Shown here one piece after another: positions 51,195 to 61,053 of a stretch of 64,000 nt of DNA. The DNA is from Streptosporangium saharense (lineage in GTDB: Bacteria; Actinomycetota; Actinomycetes; Streptosporangiales; Streptosporangiaceae): assembly GCF_014203715.1 (NCBI RefSeq), contig NZ_JACHJP010000013.1, positions 62,001 through 126,000 on the forward strand, written 5' to 3'. Within the stretch, counting starts at the first letter, position 1, and every line of letters starts with the position of its first letter. Position numbers and translations under genes: made by a program. The notes under the pieces were generated by a model. It did not search any database and was not told the DNA's origin. It saw only the letters and a list, made by a program, of their open reading frames with translations.

Positions 51195-52361
51195 CTACTT
51201 GTCGATGTCGCCGACCACGAAGAACATCGACCCCAGAATGGCCACCATGTCGGAAACCAGGTGGCCGGGCAACATCTCCCTCAGCACCTGGACGTTGTTG
51301 TAGGAGGCGGAGCGGAGCTTCAGCCGCCAGGGGGTCTTCTCGCCACGAGAGACCAGATAGTAGCCGTTGATGCCGAGGGGGTTCTCCGTCCAGGCGTAGG
51401 TGTGGCCCTCGGGGACCTTCAGCACCTTGGGCAGCCGCTGGTTGATCGGCCCCCTCGGCAGGGACCGTAGCCGCTCCACGCAGGCGTCGGCCAGGTCGAG
51501 GGAGACCCGGACCTGTTCGAGCAGCACCTCGAAGCGCGCGTTGCAGTCACCGGCCGAGCGGGTCACCACCTTGACCGGCAGTTCCCCGTAGGCGAGATAG
51601 GGGTCGTCCCTGCGCAGGTCGAGGGCCACCCCGGAGGCACGGGCGATGGGGCCGCTCACGCCGTACTGCATGATCGTCTCGCGGTCCAGCACACCGACGC
51701 CGACCGTGCGGGCCAGGAAGATCTCGTTGCCGGTGAGCAGGTTCTCGATGTCGGGCAGGCGGCGCCGTACGTCCGTGACGGCCTGGGTCACCCGGTCGAG
51801 CCAGCCGTACGGCAGGTCCTCCTTGAGGCCGCCGACCCGGTTGAACATGTAGTGCATCCGGCCGCCGGAGATCTCCTCCATCACGGCCTGGAGGGTCTCG
51901 CGCTCGCGGAAGGCGTAGAAGACCGGGGTGATCGCGCCCAGTTCGAGGGGGTAGGAGCCGAGGAACATCAGGTGGCTGAGCACCCGGTTCAGCTCGGCCA
52001 TCAGCGTGCGCGCCCACACGGCCCTGACCGGCACCTCCATGCCGAGCATCCGCTCGACCGCGAGCACGACGCCCAGCTCGTTGGCGAACGCGGACAGCCA
52101 GTCGTGCCGGTTGGCCAGCACGATGATCTGCCGGTAGTCCCTGACCTCGAACAGCTTCTCCGCGCCCCGGTGCATGTAGCCGACGATCGGCTCGGCGGCG
52201 CTGATGCGCTCGCCGTCCAGCGTCAGGCGCAGCCGCAGCACGCCGTGGGTCGAGGGGTGCTGCGGGCCGATGTTCAGGACCATGTCCTCGGTGGCCAGTT
52301 CCTTGCCGGTCGCCGCCGCTCCCGCCCCGATCCCCACGTTCACTTCCCGGGGCTCAGTCAT
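51195..52361 (-). CDS. nuoD: NADH-quinone oxidoreductase subunit D (solitary)
   Basis: The 388-aa protein is homologous to the 49-kDa quinone-site subunit of complex [46 protein letters not shown], and [13 protein letters not shown] at the end. No other nuo gene is near, so this is a lone copy separate from the main nuo operon, as also known in Streptomyces. It may act in an alternative complex or be a paralogue. ATG 52361 has GGGG just upstream; ATG 52370 is in frame. It lies downstream of the riboswitch-controlled aminotransferase, 18 bases away. Confidence 0.9.
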   Translation of the reverse strand: MTEPREVNVGIGAGAAATGKELATEDMVLNIGPQHPSTHGVLRLRLTLDGERISAAEPIVGYMHRGAEKLFEVRDYRQIIVLANRHDWLSAFANELGVVLAVERMLGMEVPVRAVWARTLMAELNRVLSHLMFLGSYPLELGAITPVFYAFRERETLQAVMEEISGGRMHYMFNRVGGLKEDLPYGWLDRVTQAVTDVRRRLPDIENLLTGNEIFLARTVGVGVLDRETIMQYGVSGPIARASGVALDLRRDDPYLAYGELPVKVVTRSAGDCNARFEVLLEQVRVSLDLADACVERLRSLPRGPINQRLPKVLKVPEGHTYAWTENPLGINGYYLVSRGEKTPWRLKLRSASYNNVQVLREMLPGHLVSDMVAILGSMFFVVGDIDK

Positions 52362-52379
52362 AGGCCCCATGCTGTCACG

Positions 52380-53681
52380 TCAGCGGCGCGTGACGAGATC
52401 CCGCAGAGCCCCGATCAGACGGTCCACGTGCTCGGTCGTGCTGCCGATGCCGATGGAGGCGCGCACCGCGGAGGCGGTGACGTCGTCGCAGCCGCCGTCC
52501 TTGGCGCCGAGCAGATGCCTGACGAAGGGGTGGGCGCAGAACTTGCCGTCCCGCACGCCGATGCCGTACTCACCGGACAGCGCCTCGGCCACCTCGCGGG
52601 CCGTGAAGCCGTCCACAACGAAGGAGACGATGCCGACGCGGGCGTGGTCGGGACCCCACAGGGACAGCTCGTGCACGCCCTCGATGTCGGCAAGACCGGC
52701 GCGAAGGCGGGTGAGCAGGCGCTCCTCCTCGCGCACCAGCACGTCCCAGCCGGTCGCGCTCAGCGCGTCGCAGGCGGCGGCAAGCGCGATGGCGCCCAGG
52801 ACGTTCGGCGTGCCGGCCTCGTGGCGGGCCTCGGGGTCGTCGTGCCAGTCGGTGCCCTCGTCCTCGACGGCCTTGACCGCCCCGCCGCCACGGAGGTACG
52901 GCTCGGCGACCGTGAGCCAGTCGGCGCGGCCGATCAGGGCGCCGGTGCCGAAGGGGGCGTAGAGCTTGTGGCCGGAGAAGACCACGTAGTCCAGGTCGAG
53001 CGCGGTCAGGTTGAGGCGGCGGTGCGGGACGAGCTGGGCGGCGTCAACGAGGACGCGGGCGCCGTGCCGGTGGGCGATGTGGGCCAGCGCGGCGATCGGC
53101 CACAGCTCGCCGGTCACGTTGGAGGCGGCGGTGACGACCAGCAGCTTGGGGCCGTCGATCGCGGCTAGCGCCTCGTCGGCGGCGCGGACGGCCTCACCGG
53201 GGAAGGCCGGGGCGGGCAGCCGTACGACATCGGTCCAGGGCAGCAGCGAGGCGTGGTGCTCGGTCTCGAAGACCACGACGGTGGTCCCCGTGGGCAGGCT
53301 GCGGGCGAGCAGGTTGGTGGCGTCCGTGGTGTTCCTGGTGAAGATCACCGCGTCGTCGGGACGGGCGCCGACGAAGGCCCGCACGGTGTGCCTGGCCTGC
53401 TCGTAGCGGGCGGTGGTCAGCTGGGAGGCGTATCCGGCGCCACGGTGGACGCTGGAGTAGGCCGGGAGCGCGGCGGCCACGGCGGCGCTCACCGGCTCAA
53501 GACAGGGGGCGCTCGCGGCGTAGTCGAGGTTGGCGTACGGCACGAGCCTGCCGCCCTTGACGGGCACCTCAAGGTCGGCGCCGAGGACGGCGGGGATCGG
53601 CCGGTCGTCCGAGACGCGGGTCGCGGGGACGCTCACGGTCTCGGTCGCGGCGGCGGAGGTGAAGATCGTCAGTGCGGACAC
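52380..53681 (-). CDS. Class-V PLP aminotransferase (cysteine-desulfurase-like)
   Basis: The 433-aa PLP enzyme is of the SufS/isopenicillin-N-epimerase-like group: YLDYAA-like YANLDYAASAPCLEP, YSSVHRGAGYASQLT, VIFTRNTTDATNLLA, and the Schiff-base lysine in VVFSGHKLYAPFGTGALIG. It may release sulfur from cysteine or act on another amino acid. GTG 53681 lies behind AAGGAG at the end of a SAM-IV-type riboswitch, so expression should fall when SAM is plentiful, placing it in sulfur/methionine metabolism. nuoD follows in the same direction. Confidence 0.9.
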   Translation of the reverse strand: MSALTIFTSAAATETVSVPATRVSDDRPIPAVLGADLEVPVKGGRLVPYANLDYAASAPCLEPVSAAVAAALPAYSSVHRGAGYASQLTTARYEQARHTVRAFVGARPDDAVIFTRNTTDATNLLARSLPTGTTVVVFETEHHASLLPWTDVVRLPAPAFPGEAVRAADEALAAIDGPKLLVVTAASNVTGELWPIAALAHIAHRHGARVLVDAAQLVPHRRLNLTALDLDYVVFSGHKLYAPFGTGALIGRADWLTVAEPYLRGGGAVKAVEDEGTDWHDDPEARHEAGTPNVLGAIALAAACDALSATGWDVLVREEERLLTRLRAGLADIEGVHELSLWGPDHARVGIVSFVVDGFTAREVAEALSGEYGIGVRDGKFCAHPFVRHLLGAKDGGCDDVTASAVRASIGIGSTTEHVDRLIGALRDLVTRR

Positions 53682-53697
53682 GCCAGCTCTCCTTGGA

Positions 53698-53842
53698 GGT
53701 CATCGGACCCCAAGCCATGGCGTTGGTGCCCGCGCTTGTCCGGCACACCTCGTGCCGGACCAGGTCCTCACCCGGGGCACCCCGCCGCGGACGCGAGGGT
53801 TGCCGGCCAGCTAGCCGGGGCTTGTCGCTGGCACTCATGACC
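53698..53842 (-). ncRNA. SAM-IV-type riboswitch
   Basis: Read on the minus strand, the closing stem P1 pairs GGTCAT (53842-53837) with ATGACC (53703-53698). Inside are the family landmarks GAGTGCCAGCGACAAGCCCC, GGCTAGCTGGCCGGCAACC, and GGGGTGCCCCGGGTGA, in the order of the actinomycete SAM-IV aptamer, followed by a second stem-loop (GTCCGGCAC/GTGCCGGAC) and the pseudoknot-prone GGCTTGGGGTCC. The ribosome site AAGGAG is immediately 3' of P1, suggesting translational control of the aminotransferase. The sequence match is by memory of the family consensus, not by a covariance model. Confidence 0.85.
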
Positions 53843-53981
53843 TACGAACCGGACTATACCCACACAGAGACGGTGCTTGGCAAGCCCGGGATTTCGGCAG
53901 TGATTCCAAGGAACTTACGGTTCCACCCGATCGTCTGGAGCTGTGACCGGAAACGTCCCACCCGACACTGGAGGAATCACG

Positions 53982-54716
53982 ATGGACTGGGTGGCCGACC
54001 CGGCGAGCTGGATAGGTCTGCTCACGCTGATCGCTCTGGAGATCGTGCTGGGCATCGACAACATCATCTTCATCTCGATCCTGGCCGGGAAGCTCCCACC
54101 CGAGCAGCGTGACAACGCCCGCAAGCTGGGCCTGCTGGCCGCCCTGGTCAGCCGCCTCGCGCTGCTGCTCGCCCTGTCCTGGGTGGTACGGCTCACCGCC
54201 CCACTCTTCGAGATCTTCGGGCACGAGATATCGGGGCGCGATCTGATCCTGATCCTTGGCGGGCTGTTCCTGCTGGTCAAGAGCGTCCACGAGATCCACA
54301 GCCACACCGAGGACGACGGGGGTCACTCCGGCGGCCGGGCGGTGGCGGCCTCCTTCGGCATGGTGATCCTGCAGATCATGATCCTGGACATCGTGTTCTC
54401 CCTCGACTCGGTGATCACCGCGGTCGGCATGGTGGACGAACTGGCCATCATGGTCATCGCGGTCATCGTCGCGGTCGTGGTGATGCTCTTCGCCTCGGGG
54501 CCGATCAGCCGTTTCGTGGACAAGCATCCGACGATCAAGATGCTGGCGCTGTCGTTCCTGGTGCTGATCGGCGTCGTGCTGATCGCGGAGGGTTTCGGAC
54601 AGCACATCTCCAAGGGCTACATCTACTTCGCGATGGCGTTCTCGCTGGTGGTCGAACTGCTCAACATCCGAGCCCGCCGCCGTTCCAAGGCAGTCGCGAA
54701 GACCCCGGAGTCCTAG
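53982..54716 (+). CDS. TerC-family integral membrane protein
   Basis: The 244-aa protein has 7 transmembrane helices and the paired acidic motifs LGIDNIIFISILAGKLP and LDIVFSLDSVITAVGMV. TerC proteins (tellurite-resistance or Alx-like) export manganese and protect metalloenzymes as they are secreted. A loop rich in His/Asp (IHSHTEDDGGH) may bind metal. ATG 53982 follows GGAGGAA. There is no mntP/yybP riboswitch recognisable in the 140-base gap. Confidence 0.92.
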   Translation: MDWVADPASWIGLLTLIALEIVLGIDNIIFISILAGKLPPEQRDNARKLGLLAALVSRLALLLALSWVVRLTAPLFEIFGHEISGRDLILILGGLFLLVKSVHEIHSHTEDDGGHSGGRAVAASFGMVILQIMILDIVFSLDSVITAVGMVDELAIMVIAVIVAVVVMLFASGPISRFVDKHPTIKMLALSFLVLIGVVLIAEGFGQHISKGYIYFAMAFSLVVELLNIRARRRSKAVAKTPES

Positions 54717-54725
54717 CATGGGTAT

Positions 54726-55922
54726 GTGCGCTTTGACCCCTGGAGTCCGGAATTCGTCGCCCACCCCTATGACGCCTACGCCGAGCTGAGACAGCGGCCG
54801 GTCACCTTCTTCGAGCCGACGGGCCAGTGGCTGGTCGCCAGGCACGCCGACGTCAACGCGCTGCTGCGCGATCGTCGGCTCGGCCGGTCCTACCTGCACG
54901 TGGCCACGCACACCGAGTTCGGCAGACCGGAGGACCCGGCCTTCCTCGACCCGTTCTGGCGGGTGATCAGGGCCGGGATGCTCGACGTCGAACCGCCCGT
55001 CCACACCCGGCTGCGCCGTCTGGTCTCCCGGGCGTTCACCCCGCGCATGGTCGAGGCGCTACGGCCCAAGGTCGCCGCGATCGCCACCGGGCTGGTCGAG
55101 GACTTCGTGGCGCGCGGCGGCGGCGACCTCGTCGCGGAGGTCGCAGAACCGCTCCCGGTGACCGTGATCGCCGAGATGCTCGGCGTGCCCGAGGCGGACC
55201 GGCACCTGCTGCGGCCCTGGTCAGCCGACATCTGCGGGATGTACGAGCTCAACCCGTCGGTCGAGACGCAGCGCACCGCCGTACGGGCGGCCGAGGAGTT
55301 CTCCGGCTACCTGTCCGAGCTGGCCCGCGCCCGCAGGGCCGACCCCGGCGACGACCTGATCAGCGCCCTGGCCCTGGTCGCGGACGGCGGCGACACCCTG
55401 ACCGAGGAGGAGCTGGTCGGTACCTGCGTGCTGCTGCTCAACGCGGGCCACGAGGCGACCGTCAACGTCACCGGCATCGGCTGGTGGTCGCTGTTCCGCA
55501 ACCCGGCCGAGCTGGAACGGCTGCGCGCCGACCACGGCCTGCTGCCCACGGCGATCGAGGAGCTGATGCGCTGGGACACCCCGCTACAGATGTTCGAACG
55601 CTGGGTCCTTGAGGACATCTCGGTCGGCGGGGTGGACATCCCGCGGGGCGCCGAGGTCGCGCTGCTGTTCGGCTCGGCCAACCGGGACCCCGAGGTGTTC
55701 GCCGAGCCCGACCGCCTTGACCTGGGCCGCAGGGAGAACCCGCACATCTCCTTCGGGGCGGGCATCCACTTCTGCCTGGGCGCCCCGCTGGCCAGGATCG
55801 AGCTGGCCGAGTCGTTCGGCGCCCTGCTGCGCCTCGCCCCCCGGCTGGAACTCGCCGCCGAACCCACCTGGAGGCCCGGCTACGTCATCCGGGGCCTGAC
55901 GGCACTGGAGGTCCGGGTCTGA
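54726..55922 (+). CDS. Cytochrome P450
   Basis: A 398-aa bacterial class I P450. It shows the I-helix motif LLNAGHEATVN (Glu replaces the more common Asp before Thr-like positions), the ExxR motif in IEELMRWDT, and the heme loop FGAGIHFCLGAPLARIEL with the axial Cys350. It needs separate ferredoxin and reductase, not encoded nearby. The substrate is unknown; the closest context (TerC, SDR) gives no pathway. GTG 54726 is 9 bases after terC. Confidence 0.93.
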   Translation: MRFDPWSPEFVAHPYDAYAELRQRPVTFFEPTGQWLVARHADVNALLRDRRLGRSYLHVATHTEFGRPEDPAFLDPFWRVIRAGMLDVEPPVHTRLRRLVSRAFTPRMVEALRPKVAAIATGLVEDFVARGGGDLVAEVAEPLPVTVIAEMLGVPEADRHLLRPWSADICGMYELNPSVETQRTAVRAAEEFSGYLSELARARRADPGDDLISALALVADGGDTLTEEELVGTCVLLLNAGHEATVNVTGIGWWSLFRNPAELERLRADHGLLPTAIEELMRWDTPLQMFERWVLEDISVGGVDIPRGAEVALLFGSANRDPEVFAEPDRLDLGRRENPHISFGAGIHFCLGAPLARIELAESFGALLRLAPRLELAAEPTWRPGYVIRGLTALEVRV

Positions 55923-55926
55923 TCTT

Positions 55927-56040
55927 GCCGTACGGCCCGGCCGCCACACCGCTCTGGCATCTGCCTGCCGTACGGCGCCAATCGCCTGGCCGCTCACGGT
56001 CGCCTGCCGTACGGCGCCAAGGCACTGCGCGCCGTACGGC
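55927..56040. repeat. Cluster of four GCCGTACGGC palindromes
   Basis: The 10-bp palindrome occurs at 55927-55936, 55967-55976, 56006-56015 and 56031-56040. The middle two sit in a 19-bp direct repeat (GCCTGCCGTACGGCGCCAA at 55963 and 56002). They fill the 136-base gap between the convergent P450 and SDR genes. Each could form a short hairpin, so a terminator role is possible. The same core occurs singly at many places in the window (for example 604-621 and near 34185). Confidence 0.75.
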
Positions 56041-56058
56041 ATCGCGTTTCGGTAGATG

Positions 56059-57063
56059 TCAGGACAAACCGGTCAGCACCTTCGCCTCCTTGGCCGGGTC
56101 GAGGCCGACCGAGGGGCGGTCCGCCCTGAGGGCCGGGTCGCCCTCAGCCTGGAGCCAGGCCCAGGTGTCGGCGACCGTCTCCCGGACCGGGCGGCAGACG
56201 AGGCCCGCCGCGTGGGCGGCCGAGACGTCCCCGTCGTGCAGGCCCTCCTCCTCGCCGCCCTCGGGCAGCCAGACCGGCAGCTCGGTCCACGCGGCGATCT
56301 CCGCCTCGGCGATCACCTCGTCGGGGGCCCAGACCAGCTCGGCGTCGGAGCCGGTCACCCTGATGATCTCGTCGAGCAGCTCGCCCATGGTGGCGTGCCC
56401 GGGGTGGCTTACCGTGTTGAAGGCGCCGCCGACGCCCCGCTGCGCCGCGCCGAGCATCCAGACCGCGATGTCCCTGGCGTCGATGTACTGCAGCGGACGG
56501 TCCGGCCTGCCCGGTGCCAGCACCCGGCCGCCCCGCTCGACGCGGCGCAGCCACCAGGGCAGCCGCCCGATGTTCTCGTAGGGGCCGAGGACCAGTCCGG
56601 CGCGGGCGAGCAGGGCGTTCTCCCCGAAGACACGCAGGACGGCCAGTTCGCCACCGCGCTTGGCCTGCGCGTAGTCGTCGGAGACCTCGGAGTCGGGGTC
56701 GCCCTCGACCACCGGGGCGCTCTCGTCGGCCCCCGGCGGGAACGGCCAGCTGTAGACCGATCTGCTCGACACGTATCCGTAGTGGCCGACCCGCCCGGAG
56801 AGCAGCCCGCACGCGTCGCCGATCACCTTGGGAGCCCCGCTCCAGGTGTCGATAACCGCGTCCCACTCACGCCCGTCCAGGGCCGCGCGCAGCGCCTCGG
56901 CGTCCGTCCTGTCCGCGACGAGCGGCTCGACGGCCGCCGCCACCGCCTCGGGGAGGGGGCTCCTGCCCCGGTTGACCAGGGTGATCTCGTCACCCCGTCG
57001 AACCGCCTCCTCCACGACGGCCCTGCCGACGAAGTGCGTCCCACCCAGCACAAGAAGTCTCAT
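56059..57063 (-). CDS. NAD(P)-dependent epimerase/reductase (atypical extended SDR)
   Basis: A 334-aa protein with the N-terminal Rossmann motif LVLGGTHFVGRAVVEEAVRRG and YVSSRSVY; the Tyr…Lys pair (YAQAKRGGE) is intact. The family includes NAD-dependent epimerases and chloroplast RNA-binding-like reductases in actinomycetes. The substrate is unknown. The C-terminus (ETVADTWAWLQAEGDPALR) is typical of this group. It converges with the P450 gene across the palindrome cluster. Confidence 0.88.
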   Translation of the reverse strand: MRLLVLGGTHFVGRAVVEEAVRRGDEITLVNRGRSPLPEAVAAAVEPLVADRTDAEALRAALDGREWDAVIDTWSGAPKVIGDACGLLSGRVGHYGYVSSRSVYSWPFPPGADESAPVVEGDPDSEVSDDYAQAKRGGELAVLRVFGENALLARAGLVLGPYENIGRLPWWLRRVERGGRVLAPGRPDRPLQYIDARDIAVWMLGAAQRGVGGAFNTVSHPGHATMGELLDEIIRVTGSDAELVWAPDEVIAEAEIAAWTELPVWLPEGGEEEGLHDGDVSAAHAAGLVCRPVRETVADTWAWLQAEGDPALRADRPSVGLDPAKEAKVLTGLS

Positions 57064-57127
57064 ACGCCCATCCTCACCACGTCGGCCCCGTCACCCCAGC
57101 GAATTCACCACGGGCTTAGCCGTACGG

Positions 57128-58132
57128 TCAGGGCCGTGACTGGCGCAGCCACCCGAAGGCGCCGAGGCCGTGGGGGGAGATCAGCTCCGCCTCAAGGGAG
57201 GCCCGTGACAGGGCGCGCAGATAGCCCGCGGGGTCCCTGCCCGCCAGGTCGAGGGGCGGGCGGGCGCCGGTGACGCCCAGGGCGCGCAGGGCCTCCCGCT
57301 GGGTGGTCAGCGTCGTCGCGACCGCCCCCGCCCGCTCGCCCGCCGCGGCGCAGGCGTCGAGCGCGACGTGCGCGGTGATGTCGCACGACCCGTCGGGCAC
57401 CGGCGCCACGAGCGCGCCGTCGCGGTAACCGGCCAGCGAACCGTACGGCGGGCGGGCGCCCAGCCGGTGCGCGTAGTCCACGGCGACGGCCAGGCCGTGC
57501 GCGAGCCGTACGACGACCGAGGCCCAGGCGTCGTCGCGGGGCCTGCCGATCTCGGCGCGCTCGCCGGTCCCACCGAGCGGCCACCAGCGGTCGAGCCAGG
57601 CCAGGTCGGCCTCCTCGGGACGGTCGCCGAGCCGTTCCGCGCCGTCCGAGGGATCGACCATGACCAGCCGGGGACCGTCGGGCGTCCGCTCGACCACGTC
57701 GAGCGGAACGTTGTCCAGCCACTCGTTGGCGATCACCAGCCCGGTGACCCCCTCGGGAACCGTGTCCGCCCAGCCGATCTCCTCGGGCAGCCCAGGAGGC
57801 CGGGGAGCGAGGTCCACGCAAGTCACCCGGAGCCGGGAACGCAGCTCGGGCGGCGCCAGGGCCAGCACGTCCGCCGCCAAAGCGCCCTCGCCCGCGCCGA
57901 CGTCCACCAGATCCACCATCTCGTACGGCCCGGCCGCCAGCCCGGCCAGTTCCCGCAGCACGGCCCCCGCCAGAACGGTCGAGGCGCCCACCGAGGTACG
58001 GAAGTGACGGGAAGGACGTTCGCGCAGGTAGAAGCCGTTTTCGCCGTAGAGCGCCCGCTGTGTCGCGGCGCGCCAGGTGAGCCACACGCTCCCCGACGGT
58101 ACAGGGGCGCCCCCGGCGCGGAGAAAGCGCAC
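57128..58132 (-). CDS. MidA/NDUFAF7-type SAM-dependent methyltransferase (DUF185)
   Basis: The 334-aa protein has MVDLVDVGAGEGALAADVLALAP as SAM motif I and GLVIANEWLDNVPLDVVER, the family hallmark. In mitochondria MidA methylates an arginine of complex I subunit NDUFS2, the homologue of NuoD, so the solitary nuoD at 51195 is a conceivable partner. In actinomycetes the gene commonly stands near nuoD and panC, as here. It is divergent from the DUF2520 gene. Confidence 0.87.
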   Translation of the reverse strand: MRFLRAGGAPVPSGSVWLTWRAATQRALYGENGFYLRERPSRHFRTSVGASTVLAGAVLRELAGLAAGPYEMVDLVDVGAGEGALAADVLALAPPELRSRLRVTCVDLAPRPPGLPEEIGWADTVPEGVTGLVIANEWLDNVPLDVVERTPDGPRLVMVDPSDGAERLGDRPEEADLAWLDRWWPLGGTGERAEIGRPRDDAWASVVVRLAHGLAVAVDYAHRLGARPPYGSLAGYRDGALVAPVPDGSCDITAHVALDACAAAGERAGAVATTLTTQREALRALGVTGARPPLDLAGRDPAGYLRALSRASLEAELISPHGLGAFGWLRQSRP

Positions 58133-58284
58133 GACAGGAGGGGAAAAGCGACCGGAGGCGGGGCAGACCTGGGACAGGACCGCCGCCGCTTTCGGACACG
58201 TGCCTTCGCGTAGCCCGGCGGGGAAGGCCCGTTACGCTGGTCAACTGGGCATGGAGCCCCAATCTTGTCGAAGGACGGGACGTC

Positions 58285-59175
58285 ATGGACGCAGTCGATC
58301 GCCCGGCGCGGCTGGCCGTCGGAGTGATTGGAGCAGGCCGGGTCGGCTCGGCGCTCGGCGCCGCGCTGGCACGTGCCGGTCACCGGGTCGTCGCGGCCAG
58401 CGGCGTCTCCGACTCCTCCAGGGAACGGGCCGTCGAACGGCTCGGTGTCACACCGACCAGGCCCGAGGACGTGGTCGCCAAGTCGGACCTCATCCTCATG
58501 ACGGTCCCCGACGACGTCCTGCCGGACCTGGTCTCCGGGCTGGCGGGCACCGGCGCCGCCCTGCAGGGCAAGCTCGTCGCCCACACCAGCGGCGCGTACG
58601 GCCTGGCCGTGCTCAACCCCGCGATCAAGGCCGGGTCCCTCCCGCTGGCCCTGCACCCGGTGATGACCTTCACCGGCAAGGACGACGACCTGCGTCGTCT
58701 CACCGGCATCTCGTACGGCGTGACGGCCCCCGACATGCTTCGTCCGGTGGCCGAGGCGCTGGTCATCGAGATGGAGGGGGAGCCGGTCTGGATCGCCGAC
58801 GACGACAGGCCGCTCTACCACGCGGCTCTCGCGGGCGCCGCCAACCACATGGTCACGCTCGTCGCCGAGTCCTCCGAGCTGCTCGAACGCGTCGGCGTCG
58901 AGCAGCCGGGCCGGATGCTCGGGCCACTGCTGGGCGCGGCGCTGGAGAACGTGCTGCGGCTCGGCATCGCCGGGCTGACCGGCCCCGTGGTGCGCGGCGA
59001 CGCCGGGACGGTCCGCAAGCACGTGGACGCCCTGATCCTCGCGGCACCCGAGGCGGCCGACGCCTACGTGGCCCTCGCTAGGCTCACCGCGGACCGCGCT
59101 CTGGCGGCCGGGCTGCTCAAGCCAGAGGCCGCCGAGCGTCTCCTCGACGCCCTGGGAGGAAACATATGGACGTGA
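58285..59175 (+). CDS. Rossmann-like/DUF2520 oxidoreductase
   Basis: The 296-aa protein has an N-terminal NAD(P) motif [21 protein letters not shown], a middle [11 protein letters not shown] region, and a C-terminal helical DUF2520 domain ([27 protein letters not shown] in pieces). It resembles ketopantoate reductase and ProC in fold, and in actinobacteria it is nearly always directly before panC. It has therefore been suspected to supply pantoate, though this is not proven. The coding end overlaps panC by 10 bases. Confidence 0.9.
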   Translation: MDAVDRPARLAVGVIGAGRVGSALGAALARAGHRVVAASGVSDSSRERAVERLGVTPTRPEDVVAKSDLILMTVPDDVLPDLVSGLAGTGAALQGKLVAHTSGAYGLAVLNPAIKAGSLPLALHPVMTFTGKDDDLRRLTGISYGVTAPDMLRPVAEALVIEMEGEPVWIADDDRPLYHAALAGAANHMVTLVAESSELLERVGVEQPGRMLGPLLGAALENVLRLGIAGLTGPVVRGDAGTVRKHVDALILAAPEAADAYVALARLTADRALAAGLLKPEAAERLLDALGGNIWT

Positions 59176-60011
59176 TCGTGGCCGGTGACCGCGCCGGGCT
59201 GGTCAAGGCGAGGCACAGCCTGGGGATCGGCCCTTCTGGGGCGACGCTGGCGCTGGTGCCGACCATGGGGGCGCTGCACGAGGGGCACCGCTCGCTGATC
59301 CGGTCGGCCCGGGAGCAGGCCGACCACGTCGCGGTGAGCATCTTCGTCAACCCCCTCCAGTTCGGGCCGAACGAGGATTTTTCCCGTTATCCACGGACAT
59401 TTGATGTCGACCTGGAGATTTGCGCCGACGAGGGCGTGAGCATCGTCTTCGCCCCCTCCGCCGACGACATGTACGCCCAGGACCGCCAGGTCTCGGTCTC
59501 CGCGGGGCGGATGGGCACGATCGTCGAGGGGGCCTTCAGACCCGGCCACTTCGACGGCGTGCTGACCGTGGTGCTCAAGCTGTTCAACCTGGTCCAGCCG
59601 GACATCGCGGTCTTCGGGCGCAAGGACGCCCAGCAGCTCGCCATGATCCGCCGGATGGTCGCCGACCTCGACGTGCCGGTCTCCGTGGTCGGCGCGCCGA
59701 CCGTGCGTGAGGCGGACGGCCTGGCGCTGTCCAGCAGGAACCGCTACCTGTCCCCGCACGAGCGGCACACCGCGCTCGCCCTGTCCCGTGCCCTGTTCGC
59801 CGGGGCGCGGGGCCGTACGCCCGCCGAGATCCTGGGGCAGGCGCGGGCCGTGCTGGACGCCGAGCCCGGGGTCGCGCTCGACTATCTGGTGCTGGTCGAT
59901 CCGGCGACCTTCACCGAGGCCGAGAACGGTTACCAGGGCGAGGCCGTCCTCGCCGTCGCCGCCAGGGTCGGCGCGACCCGGCTCATCGACAACGTCGCGA
60001 TCACTCTTTAG
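59166..60011 (+). CDS. panC: Pantoate-beta-alanine ligase (pantothenate synthetase)
   Basis: The 281-aa enzyme condenses pantoate and beta-alanine with ATP to pantothenate. It has the HIGH-type motif [42 protein letters not shown] and [15 protein letters not shown] 59166 lies within the end of the DUF2520 gene behind GGAGGAAAC. Together with panD (63328) it forms the beta-alanine branch of CoA synthesis, interrupted here by three genes. The stop overlaps the convergent AsnC gene. Confidence 0.95.
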   Translation: MDVIVAGDRAGLVKARHSLGIGPSGATLALVPTMGALHEGHRSLIRSAREQADHVAVSIFVNPLQFGPNEDFSRYPRTFDVDLEICADEGVSIVFAPSADDMYAQDRQVSVSAGRMGTIVEGAFRPGHFDGVLTVVLKLFNLVQPDIAVFGRKDAQQLAMIRRMVADLDVPVSVVGAPTVREADGLALSSRNRYLSPHERHTALALSRALFAGARGRTPAEILGQARAVLDAEPGVALDYLVLVDPATFTEAENGYQGEAVLAVAARVGATRLIDNVAITL

Positions 60012-60978
60012 GCACGGCCATGCGTTTGGCGTAGCCGGTCACCGGCACGCTCTCCAGACGCTGCACGCCGGGAAGGGCCCCGACCCTGCCGGTGAGATAG
60101 TCGTAGAGCGCGTCGATGTCCCGGCAGACCACGTAGGCCAGCACGTTGGCCTGCCCGGTCATCGCGGCGACGAAGGCGATCTCCACGTCCCCCGACAACG
60201 CCTCGGCGACCTCGGGAACCCGCCCGGGAGAGACCGTCAGCCACATCATGCACTCGGTGGTGTAGCCGAAGAGCCTGGGGTCGGTCTCGACGCTGAACAG
60301 CAACGCGCGGGTACGGCGCAGCTCGGTGAGGCGGCGCCGTACGACCGACTCCGACCAGCCGACGGCCTGCGCCAGGCTCGCGCACGAGGTCCTGCCGTCG
60401 ACGGCGAGCGCGGGGAGCAGCCGCCGGTCCAGGTCGGTGAGCCCGTCCCACGCTACGGCCCCGCCGTACGAGGGGCGCAGGGCGGCGGCCTGCTCCCGGG
60501 TGAGCGCACTGGCGCGGGCCCGCCAGCCGGACTCGTGGTCGGAGAAGTCACGCAGCACCCGCTGCGCCCCGACCGAGACGACACGCGGGGTGCGGGTCAG
60601 CCGTTCGAGCAGGACGGGGCCGTCGCCGGACCGCTCCGCAGTGCGCACGAGGCAGGAGATCTCGCTGCCGCCCGACAGCAGCGTCACCCACGAGGTGTCG
60701 GGGCGCCTGGCCAGCGCGGCACCCACGGCCCTGGCGGCGTCGGGCAGGCATCTGAGGCGCACGAACCACTCGGCGTGGCCGGTCCTGCGGCCGTCGGGGA
60801 AGCCCAGCACCCGGACCGCACCCAGCGCGCTCAGCCGGGCGTAGCGGCGGGCCACCGTACGGTCCGCCACGCCCAGGACACCGGCGATCTGGCTGAACGG
60901 CGCGCGGCCGTCAACCTGGAGGGCGTGCAACAGTTGTCGATCGAGATCGTCGAGCGTGACCGGATCCACCCGAACCAC
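60001..60978 (-). CDS. Lrp/AsnC-family regulator with two DNA-binding/ligand units
   Basis: The 325-aa protein is about twice the usual Lrp length: two helix-turn-helix regions ([41 protein letters not shown] in pieces, and [40 protein letters not shown]) and two RAM-like domains. Such fused AsnC proteins are common in actinomycetes. The divergent VOC-protein gene (75 bases away) is the likely target. Its 3' end overlaps panC by 11 bases. Confidence 0.9.
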   Translation of the reverse strand: MVRVDPVTLDDLDRQLLHALQVDGRAPFSQIAGVLGVADRTVARRYARLSALGAVRVLGFPDGRRTGHAEWFVRLRCLPDAARAVGAALARRPDTSWVTLLSGGSEISCLVRTAERSGDGPVLLERLTRTPRVVSVGAQRVLRDFSDHESGWRARASALTREQAAALRPSYGGAVAWDGLTDLDRRLLPALAVDGRTSCASLAQAVGWSESVVRRRLTELRRTRALLFSVETDPRLFGYTTECMMWLTVSPGRVPEVAEALSGDVEIAFVAAMTGQANVLAYVVCRDIDALYDYLTGRVGALPGVQRLESVPVTGYAKRMAVPKE

Positions 60979-61053
60979 GGTAACCGACGTCGGAAAACGG
61001 CGTTAACCCCACTTTTCCTGGCCTGTCGCCGGGGTGCCGGGGAGGCTTCCGGC

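Noticed and set aside
53843-53981. Manganese (yybP-ykoY) riboswitch upstream of terC
   Set aside because: terC genes sometimes have one, but the gap shows none of its conserved loops.
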